NCBI RefSeq assembly: GCF_041260155.1
Contig: NC_091931.1
Coordinates: forward strand, 49,255,758-49,319,757
Source of the DNA: Ptychodera flava
Lineage: Eukaryota > Hemichordata > Enteropneusta > Ptychoderidae
Direction: 5' to 3'
Length of the DNA stretch: 64,000 nt
This document shows, piece after piece, positions 51,301 to 63,100 of the stretch (positions are counted from its first letter, which is position 1; every line of letters starts with the position of its first letter). The notes below the pieces were generated by a model, which worked only from the letters and a program-made list of their open reading frames with translations, did not search any database and was not told where the DNA came from. A program made the position numbers and the translations under genes.

Positions 51301-53826
51301 AGCAATTTACTTTTTAAACTGGACACTTCACACCCCTCAGTGAAAGTAGCTCTTGTATTCATGGTGCTATCATAGCTTGAACTCAAAAAATGTTTACCCT
51401 CATTCTACTGTAGAAAATGAAATAGGAAGTACGTTTGATTTTTTCTTTACAGACTAAGTCAAGTACACTTCTAAATATTCACTTTCGATTACGTTGTTTT
51501 CTATCTCCTACGTTCCGACGGTTTACGTGCATGCTCTCTGGAGCTGCCAAATAGCGTGAAATATGCGTAAGCGCCAACTTACCACCCACCATGACATATC
51601 TCGACCAGCAAGGAAATAGCCTTGTGAACTTCCTCGATTTGCACGACGGGAAGACTGTCAATAAACACAAACAATGTATAATGTTATATTCGGGACACAG
51701 ACACGCCATTTCCATATATTCGCAATGTTATGGCAGAGTTCACATCGTGTCGTTTTATCAAACGATTCATTTATTACTGCAAGCGCAAAGCGAGCAGGCA
51801 CGGTGTATCGACGTAGTAGGTATTTGTTGAAATATGTCGACAATGCTATCTATATCTATCTACATCGGTCACTTTGACCAGAATAAGCAAGTGTCTTAGA
51901 AGTGAAAAATGGTGCTATTTTTATCGAAAAACGACTTCCTGAATGAAAAATCTTTAAAATCCAAAACACCTTATGTATTATTAGTAAGGGCTTAAAAAGA
52001 ACGCGCCTCGGGGACAAATAGTTGGACTCCAGAACTTTTACAATTCCTTTCTGATCTAACACTTGTGGGGGCTCATTTTAAAGCTTTTGGGAAAAGAAAA
52101 ACTTTCACCGGCTTAGTTTTTCGCAAATCCAAAATTTAATTTTTCTGAATAGAGTTAACACAAGAATGGCGGCCATTTTGAATTTCAAAGATTGCAAAAT
52201 GTTGGGTAATTTGTTTTTCTAGTTCCAATCTTTGCACGGTGACCCCACGATTTTTATTGTTGATTTGGTAAGAGAATCGTTGACAGTTTCATTGAAGAAA
52301 ATTTGAGCAAAAGTTTAAGTCTTTCACTTTCGAGGTGCATACTACCTTAAGGAGTTAATTGCCTGTTACTGTAATCATTGCTTGTACGTGAGCGTCGTAA
52401 ATAATTAAGAAAAGTGTACGAAATTAGCTTTACTAATCAGACAACAATTTCGAATTTCTTCAGCTGTATACGATGTGTGCATAGTCTTACAGAATCGCAC
52501 GTGCGACACGTCCGCTGACTCAGCTCTAATTTGTTTAAGTTGTCAAAGTTTTAAAGTACAGTCACACTTCCACCCAAAAGATAATACATGTACTGAACAG
52601 TTCTATCAAACAGTGGCAGGTATAACCCCTCTAGGGGACTGAACTGGACTGTATCCAACAGTTTACAATGGCAGTTGTAAATTTAAGCGAACTCAATCCC
52701 ATAAACATTTTATTTGTTTTGATTTTATCGGCAATTGTACCCTAACCCTTGTTAACTTAGAACAAGGTACAACGGAGTAAAACCAGTTGATTTTACGATA
52801 CATCAATAAACTCCATTCTTTGGAGTGGTAAGGTTTTATCAAAGGCTGGTATTTACATCCACCTTAATGACCCTGGACGGACCCGAAGCTAAACAAAAGC
52901 GGGCCGACCAGATGACTGGAATTTGCAGGTCTCGCGTCATTAGATTTCCTCGTGAAACGTTTGTGACAAAGTTCAGTAAAGCTTTCTCCCGGTTTTGAAC
53001 TTGATCGTCGAATGAGACGACTGAGTTAGTGTCTGTACATGTAGTGCGATTACCTTGATATCACGCGTAGACTTATGTATACGTAACCGTCACAGACAAA
53101 GTGTTTAAGCCATGAGATGAATTTGCTTGTTCTTTGCACAGCTACTTTATAGTTTTTGCACTGCCCTTATCACTTTGAACTTGCCAGAAGCGTGTGGTCA
53201 ATGAGGTAGCTATGCAGTCAGTTTCCGTCTGGTGTCAAAACGTTCGGGCTGACGTTCGCTCGCGTTTTGGATTTGGTATGAAAGTGGAAAGGTCTCATTG
53301 TAAGGAGTAATAAATTGAAACGTTTATGAAATAATGCAAGCCTTTCTTCATCCGGAAAGTGTTGCTTTCTTGCAAAAAAAGGGCTTTACAAAGATTTACA
53401 ACTGTCAAATGGCATTTCGTTTTAAAGTGCCTTAACAGTAAAGGCTTACATATCAACAGTGTGGCAAACGGTTGTATTCGTTGCTTTGAAAGTGTAGCAA
53501 TACCTTCGGCTGACTCAGCGTTGCAATATCTCGCGTATAGTTTACATGATGATTGTTGTCATCATAGATATGTCAAAAAGCTCGGCATTCATAAAACAAA
53601 CTCGCAAGACCTATGTAAACAGTTTTATCAAATCGAAAAATAGAATGCAGGGGTTTCATATCTGAGGTCACCAGGGCGTTGTTGTGGCCTCCCTGTCTTC
53701 CACACAAGTGAATGAATTGATTGTTCTTACCCAAAGGCCGAGGAAAAACACCATAAGAAGACCAGCAACTACCACTACATAGTCAACAGCGTGTAGACTG
53801 CCAACAGATGATATGTCCCGCGCCAT
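42363..53826 (-). CDS. SLC5 sodium/solute symporter, paralog C (15 exons)
   Basis: Third SLC5 copy, 675 residues. Exons: 53826-53731, 51654-51583, 50834-50730, 49880-49821, 49721-49617, 49230-49125, 48192-48112, 47104-46899, 46435-46300, 45660-45553, 44976-44826, 44713-44545, 44221-44006, 43452-43242, 42568-42363. Phase is kept throughout and exons 1-13 match A and B in length. The start [12 protein letters not shown] has a strong context (ACCATGG). Exon 12 uses a GC donor. Marks: [72 protein letters not shown]. Against SGLT1, His83 is T70, Trp291 is F273, Asp294 is N276 and Asp454 is V, while Asn78, Glu102, Tyr290, Lys321 and Gln457 are kept. Its N-terminal segment and exon 15 differ most from the other two, so A and B look like the closer pair; this is a by-eye judgement. 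Confidence 0.93.
43020..43163. repeat. 24-bp minisatellite in intron 14 of gene C
   Basis: About six diverged 24-bp units, close to GGTCTGGGTAAACGCATAGC followed by CAGT. Units begin at 43020, 43044, 43068, 43092, 43116 and 43140. Because 24 is a multiple of three, the plus strand stays open through the array (octapeptides such as GLGKGIVS and GPNERIAS). It is intronic and antisense to gene C. Confidence 0.8.
44543..44544 (-). other. GC splice donor of gene C exon 12
   Basis: The junction reads CAG|GCAAGT on the minus strand. The exon length (169 nt) and phase are the same as in A and B, whose donors here are GTGAAT and GTGAGA. GC-AG introns normally keep an otherwise strong consensus, as seen here. 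Confidence 0.85.
45877..45899. repeat. (TTTG)n microsatellite
   Basis: Five to six copies of TTTG in intron 9 of gene C. Confidence 0.85.
47565..47891. mobile_element. TTAA MITE, GGTAG family, copy 1
   Basis: 327 bp with TTAA at both ends and inverted ends GGTAGAATGTGCCTCG / CGAGGCACATACGACC. A second copy at 51992-52350 shares the interior, including GAGTTAACAC, ATGGCGGCCATTTTGAATTT, TTGACAGTTTC and TTTGAGCAAAAGTTT. Both lie in introns of gene C (this one in intron 7). Confidence 0.75.
51992..52350. mobile_element. TTAA MITE, GGTAG family, copy 2
   Basis: Related to 47565-47891 in the same orientation. The right end (CGAGGTGCATACTACC then TTAA) is well kept; the left end is decayed. It has an extra stretch of about 30 bp near 52240-52270 that the first copy lacks. 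Lies in intron 1 of gene C. Confidence 0.7.
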
Positions 53827-55308
53827 GGTAACAGCGGAGAGGTAATATCCAAGAAAGATGAGACAGAAAATCCAACCAGCAGCCTCCAAGTTGTTCAGTT
53901 GTGCTGTGCCTTAATTGCAAAGTGCCCGTTTATTGCACCGCAGCTACTACATAAGCAAAAGTCAGCCGTGCCAAGTTAAATATTAAACCTTGATAAAAAA
54001 CAACCTCCTTAAAGTGGCGTTTTGTTAATATCTGGAGGCAGGTCACCGTAATCTATTGTAAACTTTCGACACTAGAAGCGGCTCACGCATTAAACAATTG
54101 GATGGATTGTTTCGTACAGAAACCGGATCGTTATCTGCTTACATTTTAAAATTGCATTTCTGTGCAAAATGAGTCGCGTTAGTTTGTTTTTTAACCAATG
54201 GGGCTAAGTCAAAAGTCTGTCAATGCTAGCCATTCCAAGGAATCGATGTGGTTGTTGGGTTTGGGAAGATGGTGTGTCGGATGAATATTGTTGGTATTCC
54301 TGTTGATGCCAATGATTGCAGTGATAATGATGATTACCATGACGACGATGATGATGATAATGGTGATAATGATCATGGTAATGTTGGTGACATTTTTAGG
54401 AGTAGCAAGCTTCTTGGAGTTACTGACTTTGCTGAATAACTACCCCAAAGATATTAGAGAAAGCAAACAGGGCAATTAGAAGTACAGTTTCTGCCAATTG
54501 GAAGGTCACACCCGATCACACCCGATTGCCTGGTCTTATTCCGAGAGTAAAGGGACCATTTCATCTATCCCACAAGGCAATGTTACTGATACCCATCGCT
54601 CTTTTTTTGTTTTACTGTGTCTGAGATGCCAATACAACGGGATATAACATTCTCTATAAATCTTTAGGTCATCAAGCTAATGACGGCTTATATAGCAATA
54701 TCTTGAGTGTCATCGAATTTGGTGAGATAGCAAGCTATGTTCCTGAATGCCCATGACCTTGGATCTGAAAAATCGGGCGGGGGTGACTAAAAATGAGGAA
54801 CATGAATAACCAAGAAGTGACAGTTTTAAACACTCCAAACTCTTAAAGAACCAATGCGTGTAAATATGTAACAAATAAACAAATAAACAATCCGGTGCCG
54901 ACTTTCAGAATGTTGTCAAATTTACATATTTTACCAATTTTGCATATTTTTCACGATATTTTCATTATTGACAAGCTAATATCTTCAAGGTCGAGTTCAT
55001 ACATGTAAGCCTACCATGATGCGAAGTGACTGAATGTCTAGATTTTCAAGAAGTCGTAAAAGAAATACATTTCTCCACTAACTTGGCAAAACTATTTTCT
55101 AAGATAGAAACATGTACATATTTCCATAAATTTAGACAACTGAATATACTCAATGCAAGGTAATTATAATAAATATATAATAAATGTGGCCATCAGCAGC
55201 TCCTGCGTTATGTGATAACAAGTGAGCAGTTGTCTAATATTACAGGTAAATGACTAAACAATTGTTAATCCTAGACCTTGAACTCTGGGTAGTTGCAACA
55301 GGCGACAG

Positions 55309-55310
55309 TC

Positions 55311-55351
<41 letters not shown>
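55309..55351. repeat. (CAGA)n microsatellite
   Basis: About ten perfect tandem copies of the tetranucleotide. Confidence 0.95.
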
Positions 55352-55352
<1 letters not shown>

Positions 55353-55509
55353 CGGCAATGAATTCAACAAACATAAAAATTGCCATATATTCATATAGTG
55401 TATAGGAGCAGCAGTTTCTATTACTAATGTTTGACAAATTTCACGACAAATTTTTATATTTTTGGTGGGCCTAAATACCGAAATCAAAATTACAGAGATT
55501 AACTGACAC

Positions 55510-55920
55510 TTAAGGATGTACGATCGGTAAAATTAAAAGTAATGTCATTTCTCTAAATTGTCAATTTTTGGATTCTCCTTTGTAAGTATTATCAAAATGT
55601 GTGATAAAATATAGGGGTCACCGCGCTCGTTTGTGAGATAAATGACCATGAATTTTGCCATTTGTGAGAAAAAATGCTGAGTCAGCATTTTTTCACCAAT
55701 GCATTTTCTATGGACGAAATTATTCAATGCTGTTTATCTCAAAATTTAGCGCAGTGACCATATAATTTTATTTGATCAGTATTATTTATTTCTCTAGACT
55801 GAGCTTTATGCAAATTTTCATGAAAATGACATTAGTAGAAATTGATTTTCCAGCAAATTTCAATGTAATCCTATGGGAAGTGACAAATTCCACGCGCGCG
55901 TACCGCTCGTACATCCTTAA
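55510..55920. mobile_element. TTAA MITE, GGATGTACGA family
   Basis: 411 bp flanked by TTAA, with inverted ends GGATGTACGATCGGT / ACCGCTCGTACATCC. The interior is AT-rich with a local inverted pair around 55655-55700 (ATTTGTGAGAAAAAATGCTGA / TCAGCATTTTTTC). No coding capacity. Confidence 0.75.
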
Positions 55921-56319
55921 GCATCGTATTAAAGTTATTCTTTGATTTATCTGCCATCTGTTGATAGGGTTTAGAATTTGCATAACCATTTTTCATCCAA
56001 TGCGAGGAGTGGATTTTGTCTGGTTGATCCAACTTGAAATGCAAAATGTTCACTGATATTATCCCCACTGTGCTTGTGAGATTTAAGGACATTCTAGAAG
56101 TAAAAACGGGTTTGTGCCTTTGATAAAAATCTTAACTTTCCTGAAGTATTACACCATTTGCGTTCGATCAAACAATACACATGATACAATACACTCCAAT
56201 GTGGGTGATCTATCGAACACGTTCGAGATCTTGTAGAGCATGATGGGTACAGCGATTCTTGGTCCCATTGTCGCGCGTTCCATTTGCACGAACTGCTCAC
56301 TTCTGTTTGATCATCGAAC

Positions 56320-58365
56320 ATGCCTGCAGATGTAGTAAAGGCAGACTCTTCCTTCAGCATTCAGTCTCTCAAAAACGACAGAATGGGTTCATCGAGCTCG
56401 AGTCTTGCCGAATCGAAATACAAATTAGAAGATGACAGACCGAGGAACGCCGACAAGTATTCTAAATCTCGAACGGAAAAACGAGAAGAAACTGTAAGAG
56501 TTATCAGAGCAAGGCTAACTCCATTTGTACGGAGGCGTCGAAATTCTAGCGGTCGAAGAAAAGCGAGGGGACGAAACTGTGTCAAATCTCGACCTGGCAA
56601 TAAAGCAGGTTCAAACCCGAGAAAGTCTGACCATCCAAAAGCAAGACCAAGAAATTTGGTGTCAGCTGGTAGAGACGTCATTATGTCAGCAAAAATAGGA
56701 CCTGAGGATCGTATAAAACCTTCGGAATTAATGCAGCCGGAATCGAATGGCACAGATTTGTATTCCCTGCAAAGTCGTAACGACTCGAACACCAGTTTCT
56801 GCAGATCATTTAGCAGCTATGATCTCACCATTTGTTCCTCAAGTGACGGTCGCAAAGTTGTCCTCCTGGAATTCGGTGACAAGTCTTTCATCAACGGACA
56901 GCCCATCAAGTTCTCCCCAGATGGACGAGTTCTGACAAAACTTGGACATTTTGATCCAACCCTTCAGCGCCTCTACAACGATGCAATACTATTCAAACAG
57001 AAACGAGCCAGTGAGGAGCGACGCTCGGTGCACATACCTCCTGGCAATGACATGTAAGATGAAAACACACAGTCTATAGCATCAATCTTGTCGAAAATAC
57101 GTGTAGCTGCATGGATTTACCCATAAAAGTAGAACAGTTAGTAGATAACAATATTTCATGGAAACACATCAGTGAAAGTAGATACAATACTCTGAAATGC
57201 TACCTACTTTGTCGTGTTTTATACGGTTTTTGTAGTCAATGTAATGCTGTAGTTTCACTTCACGACTACGAAATGAAGTAGATTAACACAAGACTCAATC
57301 ATGCCCCAAAAATCCCTCACATCATCAGAAATCTAAACAATATGAACCGCTTAAAAAGTTACATTAGTTACGTTTACATTTATTTCATTTTTCAGAAAAC
57401 AATGGCGTTGCCGCCAAGAAAGTATTGTGAGTGACGAATCGATAGGTGTTGACGACGCCGAAAGCGTTTTCCGGTTTCTGTCAGATCGAATCGAAGAATT
57501 GACGACACGAAACCATAAGCCCTCCGCCACAAGCGACCATAGTGGTACGATGAATTCATGTCGCGTGTTCAACCATGCGCCTGACGACAGTGAACTGAGA
57601 ATTGTTGAATTAACAAGACAGTTGGAAGAGGCCGACCTCTATAACAAGAAACTTGAGACAATCTTTTATGACGTGGAGGAGGCGAGAGTCAATTCTCAAA
57701 TTCGAGCTGAAAATTTGGAAAGAGAAAAGGGACATCTTGAAATTTCGTTGCGTGAAGCCAACCAAGAGAACGAAAGATTACGCGGGAAGCTACAAACAGT
57801 CAGCTCTTCACTGTCAGATCTCCGGGAATCGAGTACCAAGGAAAAGTTGATCAGTAGAGATGAGAACGCCATTTTGATTGAAGAAAAGGGTAGATTAGAG
57901 GAACGAGTGATGAAATTAATGAAGTCGATGAAACTGAAAGAAGATAATTATAAGCAGAAAGACTCCTACATCAAAGACCTTGAAAATATTACCGATACCC
58001 TTGGTAAGGAACTTGAATGTTTTCAAAGACAAGTGAAGAATTTGCGATCAATTCTTGAAAAACAAAACAAAGAAAAACATTTCCTTCGAGAGGAACTGTC
58101 AAAGACTGAATTACTGAAACAGAATTACAGATCACTTGAAAAGAAAAATCGACAACTCGAACAGGATAACCAGATTATGAAATCACTACTGAAAGCAGCA
58201 GACGACAAACTGATCTCCATGGAAACGATGCAAATTGACAAGGAAACAAGAGACGAGGAACTGAAAGAGGGCTTTTCAAAAACGATTACCGAGCTAGCCG
58301 ATGTATACAACAATTGGAGTGACGATACGATACAAATACCCAACCTTACTCGTACAGAACAATAA
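56320..58365 (+). CDS. two-exon coiled-coil protein, unrecognised
   Basis: Exon 1 is 56320-57053, exon 2 57396-58365; the donor is AT|GTAAGA, the acceptor TTTTTCAG|A, and the joined frame gives 567 residues. Without splicing, exon 1 would hit a stop at 57055, and exon 2 lacks an ATG at its start, so splicing is needed. Residues 1-135 are basic and low-complexity (many Arg, Lys, Ser). Residues about 180-225 look folded (KVVLLEFGDKSFINGQ, FSPDGRVLTKLGHFDP). From about residue 290 to 550 there is a long Glu/Lys/Leu-rich coiled coil (ELTRQLEEADLYNKKLE, then LEKQNKEKHFLREELSKTE). No membrane segment or signal peptide. The design suggests a structural, cytoskeletal or centrosomal role, but I recognise no family. 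It runs divergently from gene C. Confidence 0.8.
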
Positions 58366-58409
58366 AAATATTAAAGTTGGCACCGCGTATTCAAACAACG
58401 AATGCAACG

Positions 58410-58415
58410 AATAAA
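58410..58415 (+). other. candidate poly(A) signal of the coiled-coil gene
   Basis: AATAAA 45 nt past the stop codon. An overlapping AATAAA also covers the stop itself (58361-58366). Either could serve; the downstream one is better placed. Confidence 0.45.
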
Positions 58416-58772
58416 TGCGTCAAGGCAACTATACACACTAGACAAATGTAAAAAGAAAAGAAAAGAAAAGAAAACAAAGATAGACCAGATCATCGACCTA
58501 GGGCAATCGCCATATTTTAGGGAATTGATGATGGTGTTTTTTTATATTGAAATTTGAAACATTGGACTCTATTAAACTCATGTCTAGTGAATGTGGAATA
58601 AAAGTTGTAATTCGAAAATTTCTGAGTCTCGTCATCAGTTCTCATAGCAGTGAAATCAACCAGTGGCGCGGTTTTTGTGTCCAAGAACACTTCAAAAGTG
58701 TCAGACACGTTATGTTGGTTTGGTATACCTGGTCAAAACAATCAAAGAGGATATTCCTACAGTTTTATACTT

Positions 58773-59377
58773 GTGTGAAGATAAGAATGGACAGTGAAAT
58801 TGATCTAAATGTTATCACACTTGTGTAATTGGTTTGTAAAGTTGTTTCAAAACTTGCCGTAGCAGTTGCACTGACTTGTTATAATTACGGTGAAAATCTG
58901 AGAGCTTTTATGGACCCCTAATAAACACACACCATGGGAGTACACTTTGCGGTGCACTTCACATACGCAGAATCATATTACATTCCGTACCGCTGCCCTG
59001 AGTGTCACAGCCACAGCATTGGCAAGTCATCCTCAGAAATAAAGACGGGCACTATCCGTGTTTGTACGAGAACTCGACTTTGAACATATACTCGGCCATG
59101 GCCACTACTGAAATACAAGTGTGTGTTCACTTATAGGAAACATTTATCCCACACATAGACCACTAATCAGTTCCTACCGGCCGACAGGTTTTATTGCTTT
59201 ACTTCAGCAATTACAGCTGAAGCCTGCTGTGAAACAACACTATCATCCGTCTGTTCTTTGCCTCAAGTTAATTACAAGTACTGATACTGCAGCAAGTTTT
59301 GGAACAACTTTACAAACCAATTACACAAGTGTGATAACATTTAGATCAATTTCACTGTCCATTCTTATCTTCACACG
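58773..59377. repeat. 605-bp inverted repeat with ~105-bp arms
   Basis: Left arm 58773-58878 and right arm 59272-59377 are close reverse complements. Examples: GTGTGAAGATAAGAATGGAC against GTCCATTCTTATCTTCACAC, and TCACACTTGTGTAATTGGTT against AACCAATTACACAAGTGTGA. The centre is about 390 bp. It may be a MITE with long terminal inverted repeats, or an inverted duplication. Begins about 400 bp after the coiled-coil gene. Confidence 0.75.
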
Positions 59378-59560
59378 ACCATAACAGAACATGAGTACAT
59401 GTCTGACATTTTGTACAACTATTTTACACATCGAGATGCTGCATACTAGTGAATAATATCATGCATTGCAATGGAAGAAAAGCTAGCACGCCAGCTTAGT
59501 TTCATCGCAGTGTGCCTTCGACAAGATAAAGCTGACGATCTCCGCAGACTCCCGGGGCGT

Positions 59561-59634
59561 AGACTGAAAGATCCGTCGCTCGAGGGCGCTATCTACGCGT
59601 AAAGACAGCCCTCGAGCGACGGATCTTTTAGTCT
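59561..59634. repeat. near-perfect hairpin, 27-bp arms
   Basis: Left arm 59561-59587 (AGACTGAAAGATCCGTCGCT then CGAGGGC) pairs with right arm 59608-59634 with one mismatch, around a 20-base loop. The arms are GC-rich against an AT-rich background. Confidence 0.85.
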
Positions 59635-59967
59635 AGCAAATCCTATGGCATTATACATTATAAATATCCAGTCATAATTCACGAGTGATATTTCCGTTTA
59701 ACAATGTGAATACTAGAGACTTCACCAAAGTGACTGTTAAGTTGGTTGAATTACGTCCCCAAGAGCTGTGAACATTTCCTTGTCGGTATCAACTGCAACC
59801 CTTAATTTTTCATATTATCAAGGTAAAAATATGTTTCGTTCACATGCTTTAAGGAAACAGGGTAGGTTGGTCAGTAAATTTCTTTATGTTTTAGTTTTTA
59901 TGGGGGTGCGACCCATTAAATAACGGCAAAATTGGCAACTCGTGTGTGATTTTTAAAATTGCAAAAC

Positions 59968-60174
59968 AACACGATTGGAGCTAATTTTGGATAATCTTTA
60001 TATTGTTAAAATTTCTCAAAAGTGTTAGGTAACATATAGCTGAAAGTTGCAATATTACAAATTACTCATAGAAACAAGTGTATTGCAAGGAAATAATAGC
60101 TGAGCTTACATTTGCAGGTTAAACCGACATTACTTTACTATTCAATTATCCCAAAATTAGTTCCAATCGTGTTA
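59968..60174. mobile_element. MITE with AACACGATTGG ends
   Basis: 207 bp with about 23-bp inverted ends: AACACGATTGGAGCTAATTT and AAATTAGTTCCAATCGTGTT. Flanks share AAAC. Related to the more decayed copy at 9499-9709. Confidence 0.7.
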
Positions 60175-63100
60175 AACCAAAGTTTTAGGGTCACGGGGTT
60201 CTGAACTTGGTAGGTTGATTTATTTTGCCTATTAATGTAACTTCACGTGATCTTTGAACAAACAAGGACCCTGAAGAATCACCTGGTTTTTGTTCACCTT
60301 GTACACATGCCATGGTGGATGGAAAGATAATTTTCTTTGTTCATAAATTCTGGTACATCAATCACTTCATTATAGCCGCTCCTGCCTAGCAGTGTTCTAA
60401 TACAAAATGAATATCTTTATTTCAGATACAGTATTCTGCAGGTTCCAACTTACCGATAGTTGTTTATTATTTTTGGCTGTGCATCACCACTCATACCAGT
60501 ATACGTACGATGGTAGTGACTTTGGTGAGTGGCTTGCGGGCATTCATTTAGTCATGGAATAAGGATGACTGGACAAGTGAGTTGGATCAACAACAAAGTT
60601 TCATCGTAGGCATCAAGGAAGGTGGTGTGACACATTTGTCACTTATTGTCACTATAGACTGTAAGGCCCAGTCGTGTGCGGGCGCTCCGTACCATACAGT
60701 GGCCTTTACGGCCTTCAATTTCATTTGGACACCTCACTGGAAGGGCCCAATTGTGAACCAATCATGGCGGATTTTACATTGTAAACGAAGCATGTTATTG
60801 GTGTTTGGCCAATCATGGCCATCCTTCCATATTATATTGGGTACACTTTTGGTTTTGGACCAATCTCGAGCATGTTGCAAACTAAGAATATACACTTCCA
60901 AGTTCTGAAAACAAATGGTATTTAAATTGTGACATTTCATCAAAACGATCTGGGTAATTTACTTGGAATGAATTGGACGACAGGATTTGCTTTGATGTCA
61001 TACACAGTTCTAGTATTTTCAAGACCGGTTGGGCTCTATGTGTGCATAATGACTTAATTTCTGTATCAACTCTCTGACACTCATTGGTTCTGAAAAGCAT
61101 TCTGCCAGCCTTACGGTGGTTTTGAATACCACAGATACTACTCGCTGAATGAAAACAGCTATCATTGGAAAGTCAGAGGAGTAGACAACATGAAGCGTTG
61201 TAGTGGTTGAACCTGAGAAATATTAAAAATATTACGAAGAATTCCCATCATGCGTCATATTGACAATGATACCACCTTACCATTTGTGGTTAGGGGTAAA
61301 TTTATTCAAGACTTGAAAAAAATTATGTTATTCACTTTAAGAAGAAATGCTGCTTAGAAAGTTACAGAACTGTGTAGGATTTACAGCTGAAGGGACAATG
61401 TGCCCTTCAAATGAATTTGCTGTGCTTAGTTTGTGAAACAGAATCGTGTCAAAGTACACTTCTTGAAATTCAAATTAGCTATCCAAAACCTGAATGGCAC
61501 AGCCATGAACTGTTGAATTTAGAACTTATCTGAAATATCCATTCTACACTGCCACAGTAAGGTCCCTCCTTGTGTTATGAAAACAACATTGAATGAAAAA
61601 ATAAAGATTGCATGGTTGGTTGTGGAAGACTTTGATCTAACTTGACCGGGACAGAAATGAAAGTTATTGCAGAAGTAAAGTGGCATATGGATTTGACAAT
61701 ACTCTATGTGATATTAGATTCTATAAATACACATATTACACTTTGAACCCTTGACTACCATGAGTGTTGGAAAATTCCAGTGGCATATAGCATTGCTGTA
61801 TACCTTGAGTGCCAGAAATCTTACGTGATATCATCACGTGTTCATGTGTTTGTTATACAGAATACAATTGGCTACAGTGGTCAAAAGGTTACAGAAACTA
61901 TTTTGTGTCAGGATAGGGTTAGACAGGGTTAGAAATAGGTTTGATAATTTACAGTGGGCTTGGAATGGGGTTGAAAATGCTGTTTGGTGCGTATTAGCCA
62001 TCGATCAAGTTGAAAATACCAGGGGAATGGGCTAAAAATTGGGATAATGGCAGGAGATGGGGTTAGAGATTTTATTGATCACGTGAGGGAAGGGCATGGC
62101 ATTTTCTGAATGGAGTTGTGACGGTATAGATTAGAGATTCCATGAAAATGTTGAGGAGTGGGTTTGAGTTTGGGTCAAAATATGAAGGATAGAGATTTGG
62201 TTAAGAATGTTGAAGAAAATGTTTACATATTGAGAATCTGTATAAACATCAATACCTCATTCAGTCTTGTCTAGGCCTTCTGATAGAGGTTTTCTGTTCA
62301 TGTCATATCAATAAAACAACTAAACACTCTCAACCTGTAAGTTCCCCTTAGAAAGATCCAAAAATACAGAAAAATATGGTTATGCAATTTTGAAAACTGT
62401 ACAGTTATGAAAAAATGCAGGATGTAAGGGGATTAAACAATAACACATAAAATGATATACATGTAGTTTACAACTAGAAATTTTCTGCATGTGTAAAAAC
62501 AAAAAGTGAAGACTTGAAATACAGAAATACATAAACAATATCAAGGTCTTTGCCATCTCACGCAGACCAAAAGTGTTCCTTTGAAAATATAAACTGACTT
62601 TTATTTTTTTTGGCATGAAAAACAGTGACTCGAACCTAAATTGTAGCTACCAGTATGATACATGCAGAATCTATGAACTTTGACCTTTGACATATGTCAA
62701 GTGATATAAATCTAAACCTGTACTTTGCAAAAACTTGGGCAGTATGGAGTCCCAATGTGATCATTATGATGTTTTATTGGACAATAAATATTCATAAATT
62801 TGGAAAGATAAAATATTAAGTTAGCTACAGTGAAATCACTAGACATCAAAACCTGAGAAATTATGATTCTCTGAAGTTTGTCTCCTGAATTCTACCATAA
62901 AATGAAAATACTAAACAAAGAATCAGTCATTCTGCTAGGAAAAAAACTCCAGTGATACCTCTGAGGCTCATTGCCAAGTTTGTCACACTGAAAAATGGTA
63001 CTCTATTTAGTGGGTCTCTGCTGACTTGGGCTGACCTATGAGGTAAGGATGATTTCTATGTACATTTTAATTATGACCATCATGGTTTAATAAGTTACAA

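Larger units (their letters stand above)
53827..56319. other. divergent spacer between gene C and the coiled-coil gene
   Basis: 2.5 kb between two start codons pointing away from each other, so both promoters should lie here. It contains a GAT/ATG-rich stretch (about 54320-54385), a (CAGA)n tract and one TTAA MITE. I see no exon. An Asp-rich frame near 54248-54439 is low-complexity repeat. Confidence 0.5.

Noticed and set aside
53668-53889. Longer N-terminus for gene C with a hydrophobic leader
   Set aside because: The upstream start at 53889 is TTG, not ATG. The ATG at 53826 is in strong context and matches the starts of A and B.
54248-54479. Asp-rich or Met-rich frames
   Set aside because: Translations of a GAT/ATG-rich low-complexity tract.
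56361-56792. 143-codon minus-strand frame
   Set aside because: It is the reverse shadow of exon 1 of the coiled-coil gene, which has a matching downstream exon in phase.
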